Assembly: GCF_000308715.1 (NCBI RefSeq)
Contig: NZ_BAGH01000035.1
Coordinates: 1 to 39,969 of the forward strand
Source: Nocardia tenerifensis NBRC 101015
Lineage (GTDB): Bacteria; Actinomycetota; Actinomycetes; Mycobacteriales; Mycobacteriaceae
Direction of reading: 5' to 3'
DNA length: 39,969 bases
In this document: positions 15,764 through 26,073 of the stretch, in pieces
How positions within the stretch are numbered: position 1 is the first letter of the stretch
Layout: each line of letters opens with the position of its first letter
Notes under the pieces: model-generated
What the model saw: the letters and a program-made list of their open reading frames with translations, nothing else
Told to the model about the DNA's origin: nothing
Database searches by the model: none
Made by a program: the position numbers and the translations under genes

Positions 15764-17350
15764 CTACCCCTGCTGGATGAAGCTCGCCGCCTGCTCGCCG
15801 ATGAACACCGCGGGCGCGTGGGTGTGGCCGCGGATGAGCATCGGCATCACCGAGGCGTCGGCGACCCGAAGCCCTTGCACGCCACGGACTTCCAGTCGAG
15901 GCGTGACGACGCTGGCCACGTCGGTGCCCATGCGGCAGGTGCCGACCGGGTGGTAGAGAGTGTGCGAGTAGCCGTTCAGGGCGAGTTCCAGCGTGGCTTC
16001 CAGTTCGGCCGGCGCCTGGGGCGGGTAGATGACCGGGCCGAGTACGGCCTTCATGGCGGGCATGGCGGCGATATCGGCGCAGGTGCGCAGGCCCGCCATG
16101 AGGGCGGCCCGGTCCAGGCCCGCGCTGTCGGACAGGTAGCGCGGGTCGATCGCGGGCTTGGCGGCCGGATCGGCGGAGGTGAGCGAGATGCGCCCGCGGC
16201 TGTGCGGGCGCAGCAGCACCGACGCCAGGATGACGCCGTGCTCGGCCGGGTCGACCAGACCCTCGTAGTAGAACGGCGCGGGCGCGTAGATCAGCTCGAG
16301 GTCGGGCAGGTCCAATTCCGGCCTGCTGCGCACGAATCCGTAGGCCTCGCCGATATTGGAGGTGAGCATGCCGCGATGGCGGATCAGGTAGTCGAGCAGC
16401 TGGCGCGGCTTCTCGGCGGCGAACAGGGAGTCGGCGGCCACGCTGTAGCCGATGCCGCCGACCAGATGATCCTGGAGGTTCGCGCCGACCTCGGGCGCGT
16501 GCCGCAGGGCGCGAATGCCGTGGCGCGCCAGCTCTTCTCGATCGCCGATGCCCGAAAGCATCAGCAGCTGCGGGCTGTTGATCGCGCCGCCGCACAGGAT
16601 CACCTCGCGGCGGGCGGTGACGGTGTGCGGCCCGCCGCCCTGGTGGTATTCGACGCCGACGGCGCGGGTGCCCTCGAACAGCACCCGGGTGGCCCGCGCC
16701 TCGCTGCGGATCGTCAGGTTCGGCCGCTTCATGGCGGGGCGCAGGTAGCCGTCCGCGGTGCTCCAGCGCCTGCCGCCGCGCTGGGTCACCATGGTCTCGC
16801 TGAAGCCTTGGGGCTCAGGCCGATTCGGCGGCTCGACCGCGAAACCGGCCTCCCGCACCGCGGTCAGGTACGCGGCCGTCGACGCGCGGGGGCTGCGCTG
16901 GCGCGAGATGTGCAGCGGGCCGTGGGCGCCCTCGTCCGGATACTGTGCGTTCTCGACGTTCTCGATCCGCCGGAACTGCTCGACCGCGGCCGCGAACCCC
17001 CACTCCTCGCCGGCCAGCAGCGCCCACTCGTCGTAGTCGGCGCGGAATCCGCGCACCCACATCATCGCGTTCATCGAGGACGAGCCGCCGAACATCTTGC
17101 CCCGCGGCCAATAGATCCGCCGATTCTTCAGCTCCGGCTGCGGTTCGGTGAGATAGTCCCAGTCCACCTCGGAGCGGAACAGTTTCGCGAACCCGGCGGG
17201 AATATGCGCGAACTTGTTCTTGTCCGCGGGCCCCGCCTCCAGCAGCACCACCGAGGTATTCGCGTCGGCGCTGAGCCGATTGGCCAGCACCGCCCCCGCG
17301 GATCCGGCCCCCACGATCACATAGTCCGCGACAAGCCCACCTGGTTCCAC
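15764..17350 (-). CDS. GMC-family FAD oxidoreductase (choline dehydrogenase-like)
   Basis: A 528-residue flavoprotein. The N-terminal dinucleotide fold is [23 protein letters not shown] signature 1 appears as [22 protein letters not shown] and signature 2 as [16 protein letters not shown]. The catalytic His region is [17 protein letters not shown] near the C-terminus, followed by [13 protein letters not shown]. The family oxidises alcohols to aldehydes or ketones. GTG 17350 has CGGAG about eight bases upstream. It lies 87 bases downstream of the TetR gene on the same strand and may belong to the regulated island, where an alcohol oxidase or dehydrogenase would fit. The substrate is not deducible. 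Confidence 0.88.
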   Translation of the reverse strand: MEPGGLVADYVIVGAGSAGAVLANRLSADANTSVVLLEAGPADKNKFAHIPAGFAKLFRSEVDWDYLTEPQPELKNRRIYWPRGKMFGGSSSMNAMMWVRGFRADYDEWALLAGEEWGFAAAVEQFRRIENVENAQYPDEGAHGPLHISRQRSPRASTAAYLTAVREAGFAVEPPNRPEPQGFSETMVTQRGGRRWSTADGYLRPAMKRPNLTIRSEARATRVLFEGTRAVGVEYHQGGGPHTVTARREVILCGGAINSPQLLMLSGIGDREELARHGIRALRHAPEVGANLQDHLVGGIGYSVAADSLFAAEKPRQLLDYLIRHRGMLTSNIGEAYGFVRSRPELDLPDLELIYAPAPFYYEGLVDPAEHGVILASVLLRPHSRGRISLTSADPAAKPAIDPRYLSDSAGLDRAALMAGLRTCADIAAMPAMKAVLGPVIYPPQAPAELEATLELALNGYSHTLYHPVGTCRMGTDVASVVTPRLEVRGVQGLRVADASVMPMLIRGHTHAPAVFIGEQAASFIQQG

Positions 17351-17437
17351 AATCCACTCCGATCTGCGACGCCTACGGCAAAGATACGAGCAAGGAATGG
17401 CACGGGGTTCGATTTCGCCCCAACCGAGGGCAAGTCG

Positions 17438-18016
17438 TCATTTCAGGATGAGCAGCGCGGATTTCTCGATGCGGTCGGCGATCTCGGAGTACGAGGCGTA
17501 GCCCATGCCCGCGCGCACGAGAGCGCCGGCGTAGAGCAGCTCAAGGGACTCGACGACGTCGGGGTCGTGATCCTCGCCGAGGGCGCGGATGAGGCGCTTG
17601 CGGATCTCGGCGCCGATGCGGCCGCGCAGGTGCACGACGTCGGGGTCGCGGCCGAGTAGCGCGCTGGTCACCGCGCCGGACAGCTCCTGTTCGTCGGCGA
17701 CCAGCATCGCGATATTGCGGAGCTCGGCGACCACCCGGACCGTCGGATCCGCGTCCTCGCTGGCCGGCGAGGACGCGGAAACCAAACGCCGCCAGAAGAT
17801 CTCGGCGACGAGATGCTCCTTGGAGGAGAAGTAGGTGTACGCCGTCGCCGCGCCGACCCCGGCCGCCGCCGCGACCATCCGGATCGTCATGCCCGCGAAC
17901 CCCTCGCGGGCAAGCACTTCCACCGCCGACCTGGTGAGCTTGTCGACGGTGTCGGCCTGCTTCCCGGACAGCCTGCGGCGGGTCGCCTCGAGAATGACGG
18001 AATCGGGTTCGGACAT
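17438..18016 (-). CDS. TetR/AcrR-family repressor, proposed regulator of the catabolic island
   Basis: A 192-residue TetR-type regulator. The N-terminal HTH spans about residues 22-70 (LTRSAVEVLAREGFAGMTIRMVAAAAGVGAATAYTYFSSKEHL) and the rest is an all-helical ligand domain with a proposed lipophilic pocket. The ATG lies inside an operator-like sequence (18011-18028) and eight bases after a TAGTAT -10 element, so the mRNA is probably leaderless and autoregulated. The same operator recurs at 23.0-23.3 kb and 32.5 kb, which makes this protein the best candidate to bind those sites. The ligand would be a pathway intermediate, perhaps an acyl-CoA; that is inference. Confidence 0.87.
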   Translation of the reverse strand: MSEPDSVILEATRRRLSGKQADTVDKLTRSAVEVLAREGFAGMTIRMVAAAAGVGAATAYTYFSSKEHLVAEIFWRRLVSASSPASEDADPTVRVVAELRNIAMLVADEQELSGAVTSALLGRDPDVVHLRGRIGAEIRKRLIRALGEDHDPDVVESLELLYAGALVRAGMGYASYSEIADRIEKSALLILK

Positions 18017-18030
18017 GTGTCTGGATACTA
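18011..18030 (-). promoter_or_regulatory. TetR-gene operator and -10 element
   Basis: Plus-strand GGACATGTGTCTGGATAC at 18011-18028 contains the alternating half-sites GACA-TG-TGTC-TG-GATA. On the minus strand TAGTAT (18030 to 18025) is a -10 element located eight bases before the TetR ATG. The operator overlaps the -10, the expected start point and the start codon, so bound repressor would block initiation. Confidence 0.65.
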
Positions 18031-18044
18031 CTAGTGCGGCCGAG

Positions 18045-19514
18045 TCAGTTCTTCGCCGCCGCGAGCCCGGCTCGCCGCCCGTAGAAACTGCCGTCCCCCA
18101 GGGACGCTCCGCTCACGTAACCGCCCGCGCACAGTCCGGAGGTGCAGCGTCCCGCGGCGAACAGACCGGGGATCGGCTCGCCGGAGACGTGCAGCACCCG
18201 CGAGTCCAAGTCGGTGCGCAGCCCGCCGAGTGTGAAACCCGCGGTGAATCCCCGCATGTCGAACGCGGCCAGCGAACCGCGCAGCGGCCGAACCCATTCC
18301 GGCTTCTTGCCGAGCAACGGATCCTTGCCGTCGGCCGCGTGCAGGTTGTAGCACTCGACGGTGCCCTGCAGCGCCAGCGTCGGCAGCCCCATGTCGCGCT
18401 CCAGCTCCGCCACCGTCTCGGCGGCCCAGGTCGGCGGCTGCCGGAAGAACGGCGTGGAGGTCTCGGTGGCGAGCCCGGCCTCGTAGGACTCCTCGTCGAT
18501 GACGAGAAAGACCTGGTTCTCCTGTTGGATGAGCGCCGCCTGGCCGATGCGGCCCGGGTAGGTGTCCTCGGCGATGAACCGCTGACCGCGGCCGTTGACC
18601 AGGATGCCGCGCGCCATCAGCTGCGGATCGCCGAAGAACGCCACCTCGGTCGCGTCCATGTGCGCCAGCTCCGCGCCCAGGGCCTGCGCGACCCGGATGC
18701 CGATGCCGTCGTGCTCCTCGATCGCGGCGGCCGGCCTGCCGATCAGGCGCGGCGCGTACCCCTCGATCATCTGCTGGTGGTAGGCGAAACTGCCGGTGGC
18801 CAAGACGAGCCCGCGGTCGGCGCGGATCGCCACCTCCTTGCCGTAGCGCTTGGCGATCACCCCGACGACGCGATCGTCGTCGTCCACCACGAGCCGGCCG
18901 AGGCGCAGGTCGTATTCGACCCGGACGCCGAGGGATTCGGCCGTCTCCGCCAGCGGCTTCATCAGCATGTAGCCGCCGCTCTTGCGCCCGATCTTCTTGT
19001 CGGCCATCTGCGGAACATGTCCGCGCGGAGCGGGTTTCGCGAGGGTGTTGAACGGCGCGGCGTTCTCGCCGCCGGAGTACATCAGCCCCTCGTCGTGCGG
19101 CGGCTCCCACCCGGGCTCGCCCCAGAACGCCTCGCGGAACGGCACGCCGCAGGCGACGAGCCAGTTGTAGTGTTCGACGCTGCCGCGGGCGTAGTCGGCG
19201 ATCTTGGCCTTGTCCACGCCGGGGCCCAGCGCCGCCAGCAGGAACGTCTCCATGTTCTCCGGCGTGTCCTCGAAGCCGAGCGCCTGCTGCAAGGGCGTGC
19301 CGCCGCCGAGATAGATGAACCCGCCCGCCATCGCCGCCGCCCCGCCCCAGCCGCCGGTGCGCTCGAGGATCAGCACGTCGGCGCCCGCGCGGGCCGCCTC
19401 GATGGCCGCGCACACCCCCGCGATGCCGTACCCGGCGACGACGACGTCGGCCTGGTGGTCCCACTCGGTGACGTCGCTCGCGCGGAGCGGGCGAAGGGCG
19501 TTGGCATCAGACAT
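18045..19514 (-). CDS. FAD-dependent dehydrogenase (3-ketosteroid-delta1-dehydrogenase / fumarate-reductase-like)
   Basis: A 489-residue flavoprotein. The FAD-binding fold is ADVVVAGYGIAGVCAAIEAARAGADVLILER, followed by GGAAAMAGGFIYLGGG. A second FAD contact near the C-terminus reads GLFAAGRCTSGLCAGGYVSGASLGDGSFYGRRA. This layout is shared by 3-ketosteroid dehydrogenases and related enoyl reductases/dehydrogenases. In this context it could desaturate a ring or acyl chain, but the substrate is not readable. I chose ATG 19514 with AAGGA upstream; an in-frame GTG at 19532 would overlap the previous stop by GTGA. It is the last gene of the aldehyde-dehydrogenase operon. Confidence 0.83.
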   Translation of the reverse strand: MSDANALRPLRASDVTEWDHQADVVVAGYGIAGVCAAIEAARAGADVLILERTGGWGGAAAMAGGFIYLGGGTPLQQALGFEDTPENMETFLLAALGPGVDKAKIADYARGSVEHYNWLVACGVPFREAFWGEPGWEPPHDEGLMYSGGENAAPFNTLAKPAPRGHVPQMADKKIGRKSGGYMLMKPLAETAESLGVRVEYDLRLGRLVVDDDDRVVGVIAKRYGKEVAIRADRGLVLATGSFAYHQQMIEGYAPRLIGRPAAAIEEHDGIGIRVAQALGAELAHMDATEVAFFGDPQLMARGILVNGRGQRFIAEDTYPGRIGQAALIQQENQVFLVIDEESYEAGLATETSTPFFRQPPTWAAETVAELERDMGLPTLALQGTVECYNLHAADGKDPLLGKKPEWVRPLRGSLAAFDMRGFTAGFTLGGLRTDLDSRVLHVSGEPIPGLFAAGRCTSGLCAGGYVSGASLGDGSFYGRRAGLAAAKN

Positions 19515-19528
19515 GTTTCGGGGATCCT

Positions 19529-19921
19529 TCACTCGGTGTGTTCTTCTTGCCGGCGGGCGGACTTCTTCTGCTGCGCCACAATGGTGCCAACCAGGAGGTC
19601 GAGTTTGGTGCCGTTCGGCCAGCCGACGTAGTGGCAGAGGAATACCGCGATCTCGTGCAGCTGCTCCTCGGTCAGCTCCTCGTTGCGCAGCGCGGCGCCG
19701 ATCTGGATGCCCGCGGTGTCGATCGCGCCCTGCGCGGTGAGCGCGCCGAGCAGCAGCAGCCGCCGGTCCCGGATGGACAGCGCGGGGCGCGACCAGATGT
19801 CGGCGAACAGGTGGTCGGCGGTGACGGCGAAGTGGGCGCCAGGGTAGTCCTGGAACTCGGTGCCGTACACCTCGGCCATCTTGGCCAGGCCGCGCTCGCG
19901 GGCGGAACCGTTGTCGCTCAT
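19529..19921 (-). CDS. Carboxymuconolactone-decarboxylase-like (AhpD-fold) protein, Rv0771-like
   Basis: A 130-residue AhpD-fold protein. The conserved core is RDRRLLLLGALTAQGAIDTAGIQIGAALRNEELTEEQLHEIAVFLCHYVGWPNG. There is no CxxC redox pair, so it is closer to the gamma-carboxymuconolactone decarboxylase branch than to AhpD peroxidase helpers. Its ATG overlaps the stop of the preceding dehydrogenase (ATGA). In M. tuberculosis an equivalent gene, Rv0771, ends the Rv0768-Rv0771 series. The reaction here is unknown; a decarboxylation or lactone step is a guess. Confidence 0.83.
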   Translation of the reverse strand: MSDNGSARERGLAKMAEVYGTEFQDYPGAHFAVTADHLFADIWSRPALSIRDRRLLLLGALTAQGAIDTAGIQIGAALRNEELTEEQLHEIAVFLCHYVGWPNGTKLDLLVGTIVAQQKKSARRQEEHTE

Positions 19922-20787
19922 GAAGATTGCCTTTCGGATGCGCCGACGCCCAGCCCGGGGCCGAGACGTTCGAGCGCTAGTTCGGCCAGGGGGAGGGCGA
20001 CGTCGAGGCGGCCGCCGAGGTCGAGGGCGAGGCTCAGGTCTTTCTCGCCGAGGTCGCGCACGTGCCGCAGGATGGGCAGCCAGAAGTCGCCGTCCTCGAT
20101 CGGCGCGGTGCGCTCGCGCAGCATGATGGCGCCGGGGCCGCCGGTGACGGCGTCGGAGTGGCGAACCACCTTGCCCAGCACGGTGATATCGAGTCCGGCG
20201 GCCTCGGCCAGCCGCTGCGCCTCGGTGGCGGCGGTGAACGCGATGAAGTGGAGCAGGTTGCGCGCCAGCTTCATTCGCGTGCCCGCGCCGACCGGACCCG
20301 CGTGCACGATCAGATCGGCGAAGCGGCCGAAGGGCTCCCGGACCTTCTCGAAGGCGGTCTCGGTGCCGCCGACCATGACCGCGAGCGTGCCCTTGGCGGC
20401 CCCCGGCGCGCCGCCGCTCACCGGCGCGTCGACGAATTCGACGCCGTGCGTCGCGCATTCGGCGGCGAGCCGCACGGCGGTCTCGTCGCTGATCGTGGAG
20501 TGCACGGCCACCACGGTGCCCGGCGCGGCGCTGCGCAGGATGCCCTCGGGGCCGGTGAGCACGTCGCGCACCTGCTCGTCGTTCAGCACCGCCACCGAGA
20601 CGACGGTGGCCTGCTCGGCGAGTTCGGCGGGGGAGAGGGCGGCGTGGGCGCCTGCCTCGGTGTACGGGCGCACCGCGTCCGGCCGTACGTCGCAGACGGT
20701 CAACCCGCCCGGCCAGTCCACCAGTCGCTTCGCCATCGGCCCGCCCATGGCGCCGAGTCCGATGAAGCCGATCGCGTCGTCGGTCAT
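19918..20787 (-). CDS. 3-hydroxyisobutyrate-dehydrogenase-like NAD(P) oxidoreductase, Rv0770-like
   Basis: A 289-residue beta-hydroxyacid dehydrogenase. The Rossmann motif GFIGLGAMGGPMAKRLVD is at the N-terminus, the substrate-binding DAPVSGGAPGAAKGTLAVMVGG near residues 120-140, and the catalytic Lys helix GAGTRMKLARNLL near residue 170. ATG 20787 overlaps the SDR stop and its own stop overlaps the AhpD-fold gene. It would oxidise a 3-hydroxy acid or reduce the corresponding semialdehyde. The order SDR, this enzyme, decarboxylase-like protein matches Rv0769-Rv0771. Confidence 0.88.
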   Translation of the reverse strand: MTDDAIGFIGLGAMGGPMAKRLVDWPGGLTVCDVRPDAVRPYTEAGAHAALSPAELAEQATVVSVAVLNDEQVRDVLTGPEGILRSAAPGTVVAVHSTISDETAVRLAAECATHGVEFVDAPVSGGAPGAAKGTLAVMVGGTETAFEKVREPFGRFADLIVHAGPVGAGTRMKLARNLLHFIAFTAATEAQRLAEAAGLDITVLGKVVRHSDAVTGGPGAIMLRERTAPIEDGDFWLPILRHVRDLGEKDLSLALDLGGRLDVALPLAELALERLGPGLGVGASERQSS

Positions 20788-21533
20788 GACCGGAACACCT
20801 GTCCGCCATCGACATTGAAGATCTGGCCGGTGACCCAGCTCGCCTCGTCGGACAGCAGGTACAGGCACGCGCCGACCAGATCGGCCGGTGTTCCCATCCG
20901 TTTGAGCGGCAGGCGGTTCACCATGTCCTCCACGATGGCCGCCGGCGTCACCGACTTGGTCGCGTCGGTATCGATGGGCCCCGGCGCGATGGCGTTGATG
21001 CGGATGTTCGAGCCGCCGAGTTCGAACGCCAGCTGCTGGGTGAGGCCGTTGACGCCGACCTTGGCCAGGCCGTAGAAGCTGGAGTAAGTCCAAGCGGCGG
21101 TGGACGATTGGTTGACGATAGATCCGCCCGCCTTGCGCATGTGCGGCCAGACGGCGCGGGTCATGTTCAGCGCGCCGTCCATGTTCACGCTCATGAACGT
21201 CTTGTAGTAGTCCCACGGCACGGTGAGCAGCAGGTTGAGTTTCATCTCGCCGTAGATGGCGGCGTTGTTGACCAGGTGGTCGATGCCACCGAACTCGGCG
21301 ACCGTGAAATCGGCCAGGGCCGAGGCGGACTCGGGGTCGGCCACGTCGACCTCGCCGAACAGCGCGGTGCCGCCCTCGGCGGTGATCTTCTCCGCGGTCG
21401 CCCGGCCGCCCTCGGCATTCTTGTCGGCGACAACGACTTTCGCGCCCTCGGCGGCCAGCGCGGCGGCGTAGGCGGCCCCGATGCCCTGTGCGGCGCCGGT
21501 GACGATGACGGATCTTCCCGCGAAACGGGCCAT
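20784..21533 (-). CDS. Short-chain dehydrogenase/reductase, Rv0769-like
   Basis: A 249-residue classical SDR. It shows the cofactor motif VIVTGAAQGIGAAYAAAL, NNAAIYGEM, the catalytic Ser in VNQSST, and Tyr154/Lys158 in FYGLAKVG. The acidic residue after the second strand (VVADKN) favours NAD(H). It overlaps the next gene by ATGA and follows the aldehyde dehydrogenase by 15 bases. The likely role is alcohol/ketone interconversion on the pathway substrate. Confidence 0.88.
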   Translation of the reverse strand: MARFAGRSVIVTGAAQGIGAAYAAALAAEGAKVVVADKNAEGGRATAEKITAEGGTALFGEVDVADPESASALADFTVAEFGGIDHLVNNAAIYGEMKLNLLLTVPWDYYKTFMSVNMDGALNMTRAVWPHMRKAGGSIVNQSSTAAWTYSSFYGLAKVGVNGLTQQLAFELGGSNIRINAIAPGPIDTDATKSVTPAAIVEDMVNRLPLKRMGTPADLVGACLYLLSDEASWVTGQIFNVDGGQVFRS

Positions 21534-21548
21534 GACGGTGTGCTCCTC

Positions 21549-23018
21549 TTATCCAGCGGTCGCGATCAGCTTGGTCTCCAGGTATTCCTCGAATCCGGCG
21601 ACGCCCATCTCCCGGCCGATGCCCGACTGCTTGTACCCGCCGAACGGCGCGTCGGCGGAGTACCAGACGCCGCCGTTGACGCTCAGCGTCCCGGTGCGCA
21701 CGCCCTCGGTGACGCGGCGGATCCGCTCCGGGTCGGTGCCCCAGACCGAGCCGGACAGACCGTAGGGGGAGTCGTTGGCGAGCCGGATGGCATCGTCGTC
21801 GCCGTCGTAGGGGATGACGACCAGCACCGGGCCGAAGATCTCCTCGCGGGCGACGGTCGCGGTGTTCGGCACGTCCGCGATGAGCGTCGGCTCGACGAAG
21901 AAGCCGCGCTCGCGGCCCTTGGGCCGCCCGCCGCCCACCACGATGCGGCCGCCTTCCGCCTCGGCGATCTCCAGATAGCGCTCGACGCGGGCGCGCTGCC
22001 GGGCGGAGATGAGCGGCCCGCACACCGTGCGCGGATCGGCCGGATCGCCGGGCACGATCCCGCCGAGGGTCGCCGCGGCCGCCCGCACGGCCTCGTCGTA
22101 GGCCGCGCGGGGGACGAGCAGCCGGGTGTTGATCGCGCACCCCTGCCCGGCGTGCACGCACACCGAAAAGGCCGCCACCGCACAGGCTGCCGCGAGATCG
22201 GCGTCGTCGAGCACGATGCAGGCCGACTTGCCACCGAGTTCCAGGAACGCCTTCTTGAGTGTCGTTGCCGCGCCGCGCATCACGGCGCGGCCGGTCTCCG
22301 TCGAGCCGGTGAAGCTGATCAGGTCGACCAGGGGGTGCTCGGTGAGCCGCGCGCCGAGGCCGTGGTCGGCGGAGGTCACGATGTTCAGCACACCGGGCGG
22401 GAGGTCGGTCTCCTCGGCGACGATCGCGCCAACGGCCGCCGCGCACCACGGCGTGTCCGGGGCGGGCTTGAGCACCACGGTGTTTCCGGCGGCGAGCGCC
22501 GGGCCGAGCTTGGCGAAGGTGATCTGGTGCGGGAAGTTCCACGGCGTGATCGCGCCGACGACGCCGACGGGTTCGCGGCGCAGCACGCGACGGGTCTGGA
22601 TGCCCATCGGCGACGCGAGGCCGAGATCGGTTTCCCAGCTGTAGGTTTCGGCCAGCGAGGCGGAGTAGGCGAGGTCGGCGACCGGACCCTCCAGCTGCGG
22701 GCCGCGGGTGAACATGGCGGGCGCGCCCGCCTCGGCGATGGTGAGCTCGCGCAGCTCCTCGATATGCGACTGGAGCGCGGTGCGCAGCTGCTCTAGACAG
22801 TGCGCGCGAAAGGCGTGGTCGCGCGACCAGTCCGTCTCGTCGAACGCGGTGCGGGCGGCGGCGACGGCCGCGTCCAGGTCCGCGGCGTTCGCGTTCGCGG
22901 CGTGCCCGAGGACCTCCTCGGTCGCCGGATCGACGGTGGCGAACAGTCCGTCCCCGCCCTCGACCAGCTTGCCGCCGATCAACAGGCGTGCGCCGTCGGC
23001 GGGCAGAAGACTGCTCAT
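21549..23018 (-). CDS. Aldehyde dehydrogenase, AldA/Rv0768-like
   Basis: A 489-residue NAD(P)-dependent aldehyde dehydrogenase. The catalytic Cys294 lies in AGQGCAINTRL and the general base Glu260 in LELGGKSACIV; the cofactor region reads TPWNFPHQITFAKLGPALAAGNTVVLKPAP, and FTGSTETGRAVM is present. It should oxidise an aldehyde made by the divergent P450/SDR genes to the acid. ATG 23018 has CGGAG upstream. It is the first gene of the minus-strand operon and is preceded by a promoter with both a TetR-type operator and a KstR-like box. Confidence 0.9.
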   Translation of the reverse strand: MSSLLPADGARLLIGGKLVEGGDGLFATVDPATEEVLGHAANANAADLDAAVAAARTAFDETDWSRDHAFRAHCLEQLRTALQSHIEELRELTIAEAGAPAMFTRGPQLEGPVADLAYSASLAETYSWETDLGLASPMGIQTRRVLRREPVGVVGAITPWNFPHQITFAKLGPALAAGNTVVLKPAPDTPWCAAAVGAIVAEETDLPPGVLNIVTSADHGLGARLTEHPLVDLISFTGSTETGRAVMRGAATTLKKAFLELGGKSACIVLDDADLAAACAVAAFSVCVHAGQGCAINTRLLVPRAAYDEAVRAAAATLGGIVPGDPADPRTVCGPLISARQRARVERYLEIAEAEGGRIVVGGGRPKGRERGFFVEPTLIADVPNTATVAREEIFGPVLVVIPYDGDDDAIRLANDSPYGLSGSVWGTDPERIRRVTEGVRTGTLSVNGGVWYSADAPFGGYKQSGIGREMGVAGFEEYLETKLIATAG

Positions 23019-23033
23019 GCGTTTCTCCGATGC

Positions 23034-23082
23034 TGTCTGGACAGGTGTACGGAATATAGTCGGTCGGCGGGAAATCGGGCAA
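23034..23082 (-). promoter_or_regulatory. Promoter of the aldA operon with alternating half-site operator
   Basis: On the minus strand a -35-like TTGCCC (23082 to 23077) and -10 TATATT (23058 to 23053) are separated by 18 bases. Immediately downstream, plus-strand TGTCTGGACAGGTGTA at 23034-23049 gives the half-sites TGTC-TG-GACA-GG-TGTA over the likely start point. This matches the element at the TetR gene read from the other strand. Confidence 0.6.
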
Positions 23083-23094
23083 GAACAGGTTCTA
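23081..23094. promoter_or_regulatory. KstR-like box
   Basis: AAGAACAGGTTCTA contains perfect 5-bp arms AGAAC and GTTCT around a 2-base centre. Apart from its first base it fits the published mycobacterial KstR motif (TnnAACnnGTTnnA). It touches the -35 of the aldA promoter, a position suited to repression. Confidence 0.55.
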
Positions 23095-23202
23095 ACTCTG
23101 CCACGCTGAACCTCGCATGCGCTCGGTCGTCACGAAATCTCCGCGGTTTCCGGGCGCGTCGGCGTGGTGATGCGCAATGGTGTTGTCGAAGCGTCGAAAA
23201 CG

Positions 23203-23256
23203 TTGTCGGAGGTACGGGCCGATGGTACTGTCCAGACACATGTCCAGCTATGTGTC
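23203..23256 (+). promoter_or_regulatory. CYP123-operon promoter with a five-step operator ladder
   Basis: TTGTCG (23203-23208) and TACTGT (23226-23231) form a -35/-10 pair with a 17-base spacer. From 23229 to 23256 half-sites recur every six bases with alternating direction: TGTC, GACA, TGTC, GCTA (degenerate), TGTC. The 14-base core CCAGACACATGTCC (23232-23245) is identical to the TetR gene's promoter on its coding strand, and the -10-to-ATG distance (eight bases) is the same. Confidence 0.62.
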
Positions 23257-23319
23257 GGCGCCCCGCTCGCGGTGCGATATCGGTCGAGAGAACTTGTTCT
23301 CGAATTGTGGGTGGGTGAG

Positions 23320-23323
<4 letters not shown>
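23240..23323 (+). CDS. Putative 27-codon leader ORF overlapping the P450 start
   Basis: ATG at 23240 opens a frame of 27 codons (MSSYVSAPRSRC...) that ends with TGA at 23321-23323, overlapping the P450 ATG at 23320 as ATGA. Its ATG is eight bases after the -10 element, the same spacing as for the TetR gene, so it could be translated from a leaderless mRNA and feed ribosomes to the P450, whose own ribosome binding site is weak. The peptide matches no known family; a non-coding leader is the alternative. Confidence 0.35.
23288..23301. promoter_or_regulatory. KstR-like palindrome in the P450 leader
   Basis: GAGAACTTGTTCTC has perfect 6-bp inverted arms (GAGAAC/GTTCTC) and shares GAAC-N2-GTTC with the boxes at 23081 and 28992. 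It lies downstream of the proposed start point and 18 bases before the P450 ATG, so it could act as a roadblock operator. The outer bases do not match the KstR consensus. Confidence 0.4.
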
Positions 23324-25524
<2,201 letters not shown>

Positions 25525-25525
<1 letters not shown>

Positions 25526-26073
25526 TGGCGGGTTTCGCGCGCGAGGAGCTGGACGAGATGGTCCGGCGGTGGCTGATCGAGAATCAGCGCTGCGAGGAGC
25601 TGGGCGACTGGAAGCCGCTGGCCGCGATGTACACCGAGGACGCGACCTACGGCTGGAACTACGGCCCCACTCAGGAGTTCATGGCCGTCGGCCGCGACGA
25701 GATCCGGGAGCTGGCCCTCGGCCAGGAGATGCAGGGACTCGAGGGCTGGACCTACCCGTATCAGGAGTTCGTCGTCGACGACCGCAGCGGCAGCGTCATC
25801 GGCTTCTGGAAACAGGTGTCGGAGGTGAAACGCCCTGACGGGCAGCCTTACTCGCCCGAGGGCATCGGCGGCAGCTGGTTCCGCTACGGCGGCGACTTCC
25901 AATGGTCCTGGCAGCGCGACTTCTTCGACTTCGGCAACGTCTCGCACATGTTCATGGAGATGATCACCGGCAACGTGCTGCCCGCCGGGATGCAGCAGCG
26001 CATCCAGCGCTCCGTCAACGGGCCGCTGCCCGGGTGGTACCCCATCGGTAAAGCCCCGGCGTCGCTGTGGTGA
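25525..26073 (+). CDS. SnoaL/NTF2-like protein
   Basis: A 182-residue protein with an NTF2-like start: REELDEMVRRWLIENQRCEELGDWKPLAAMYTEDATYGWNYGP, then ELALGQEMQGLEGWTYPYQEFVVDD and GIGGSWFRYGGDFQWSWQRDFFDFGN. This fold includes delta5-3-ketosteroid isomerases and polyketide cyclases, so an isomerase or hydratase role on a steroid-like ring is possible. I cannot point to the canonical catalytic Tyr/Asp set with confidence. Start and stop overlap neighbouring genes by one and four bases, placing it firmly in the P450 operon. Confidence 0.75.
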
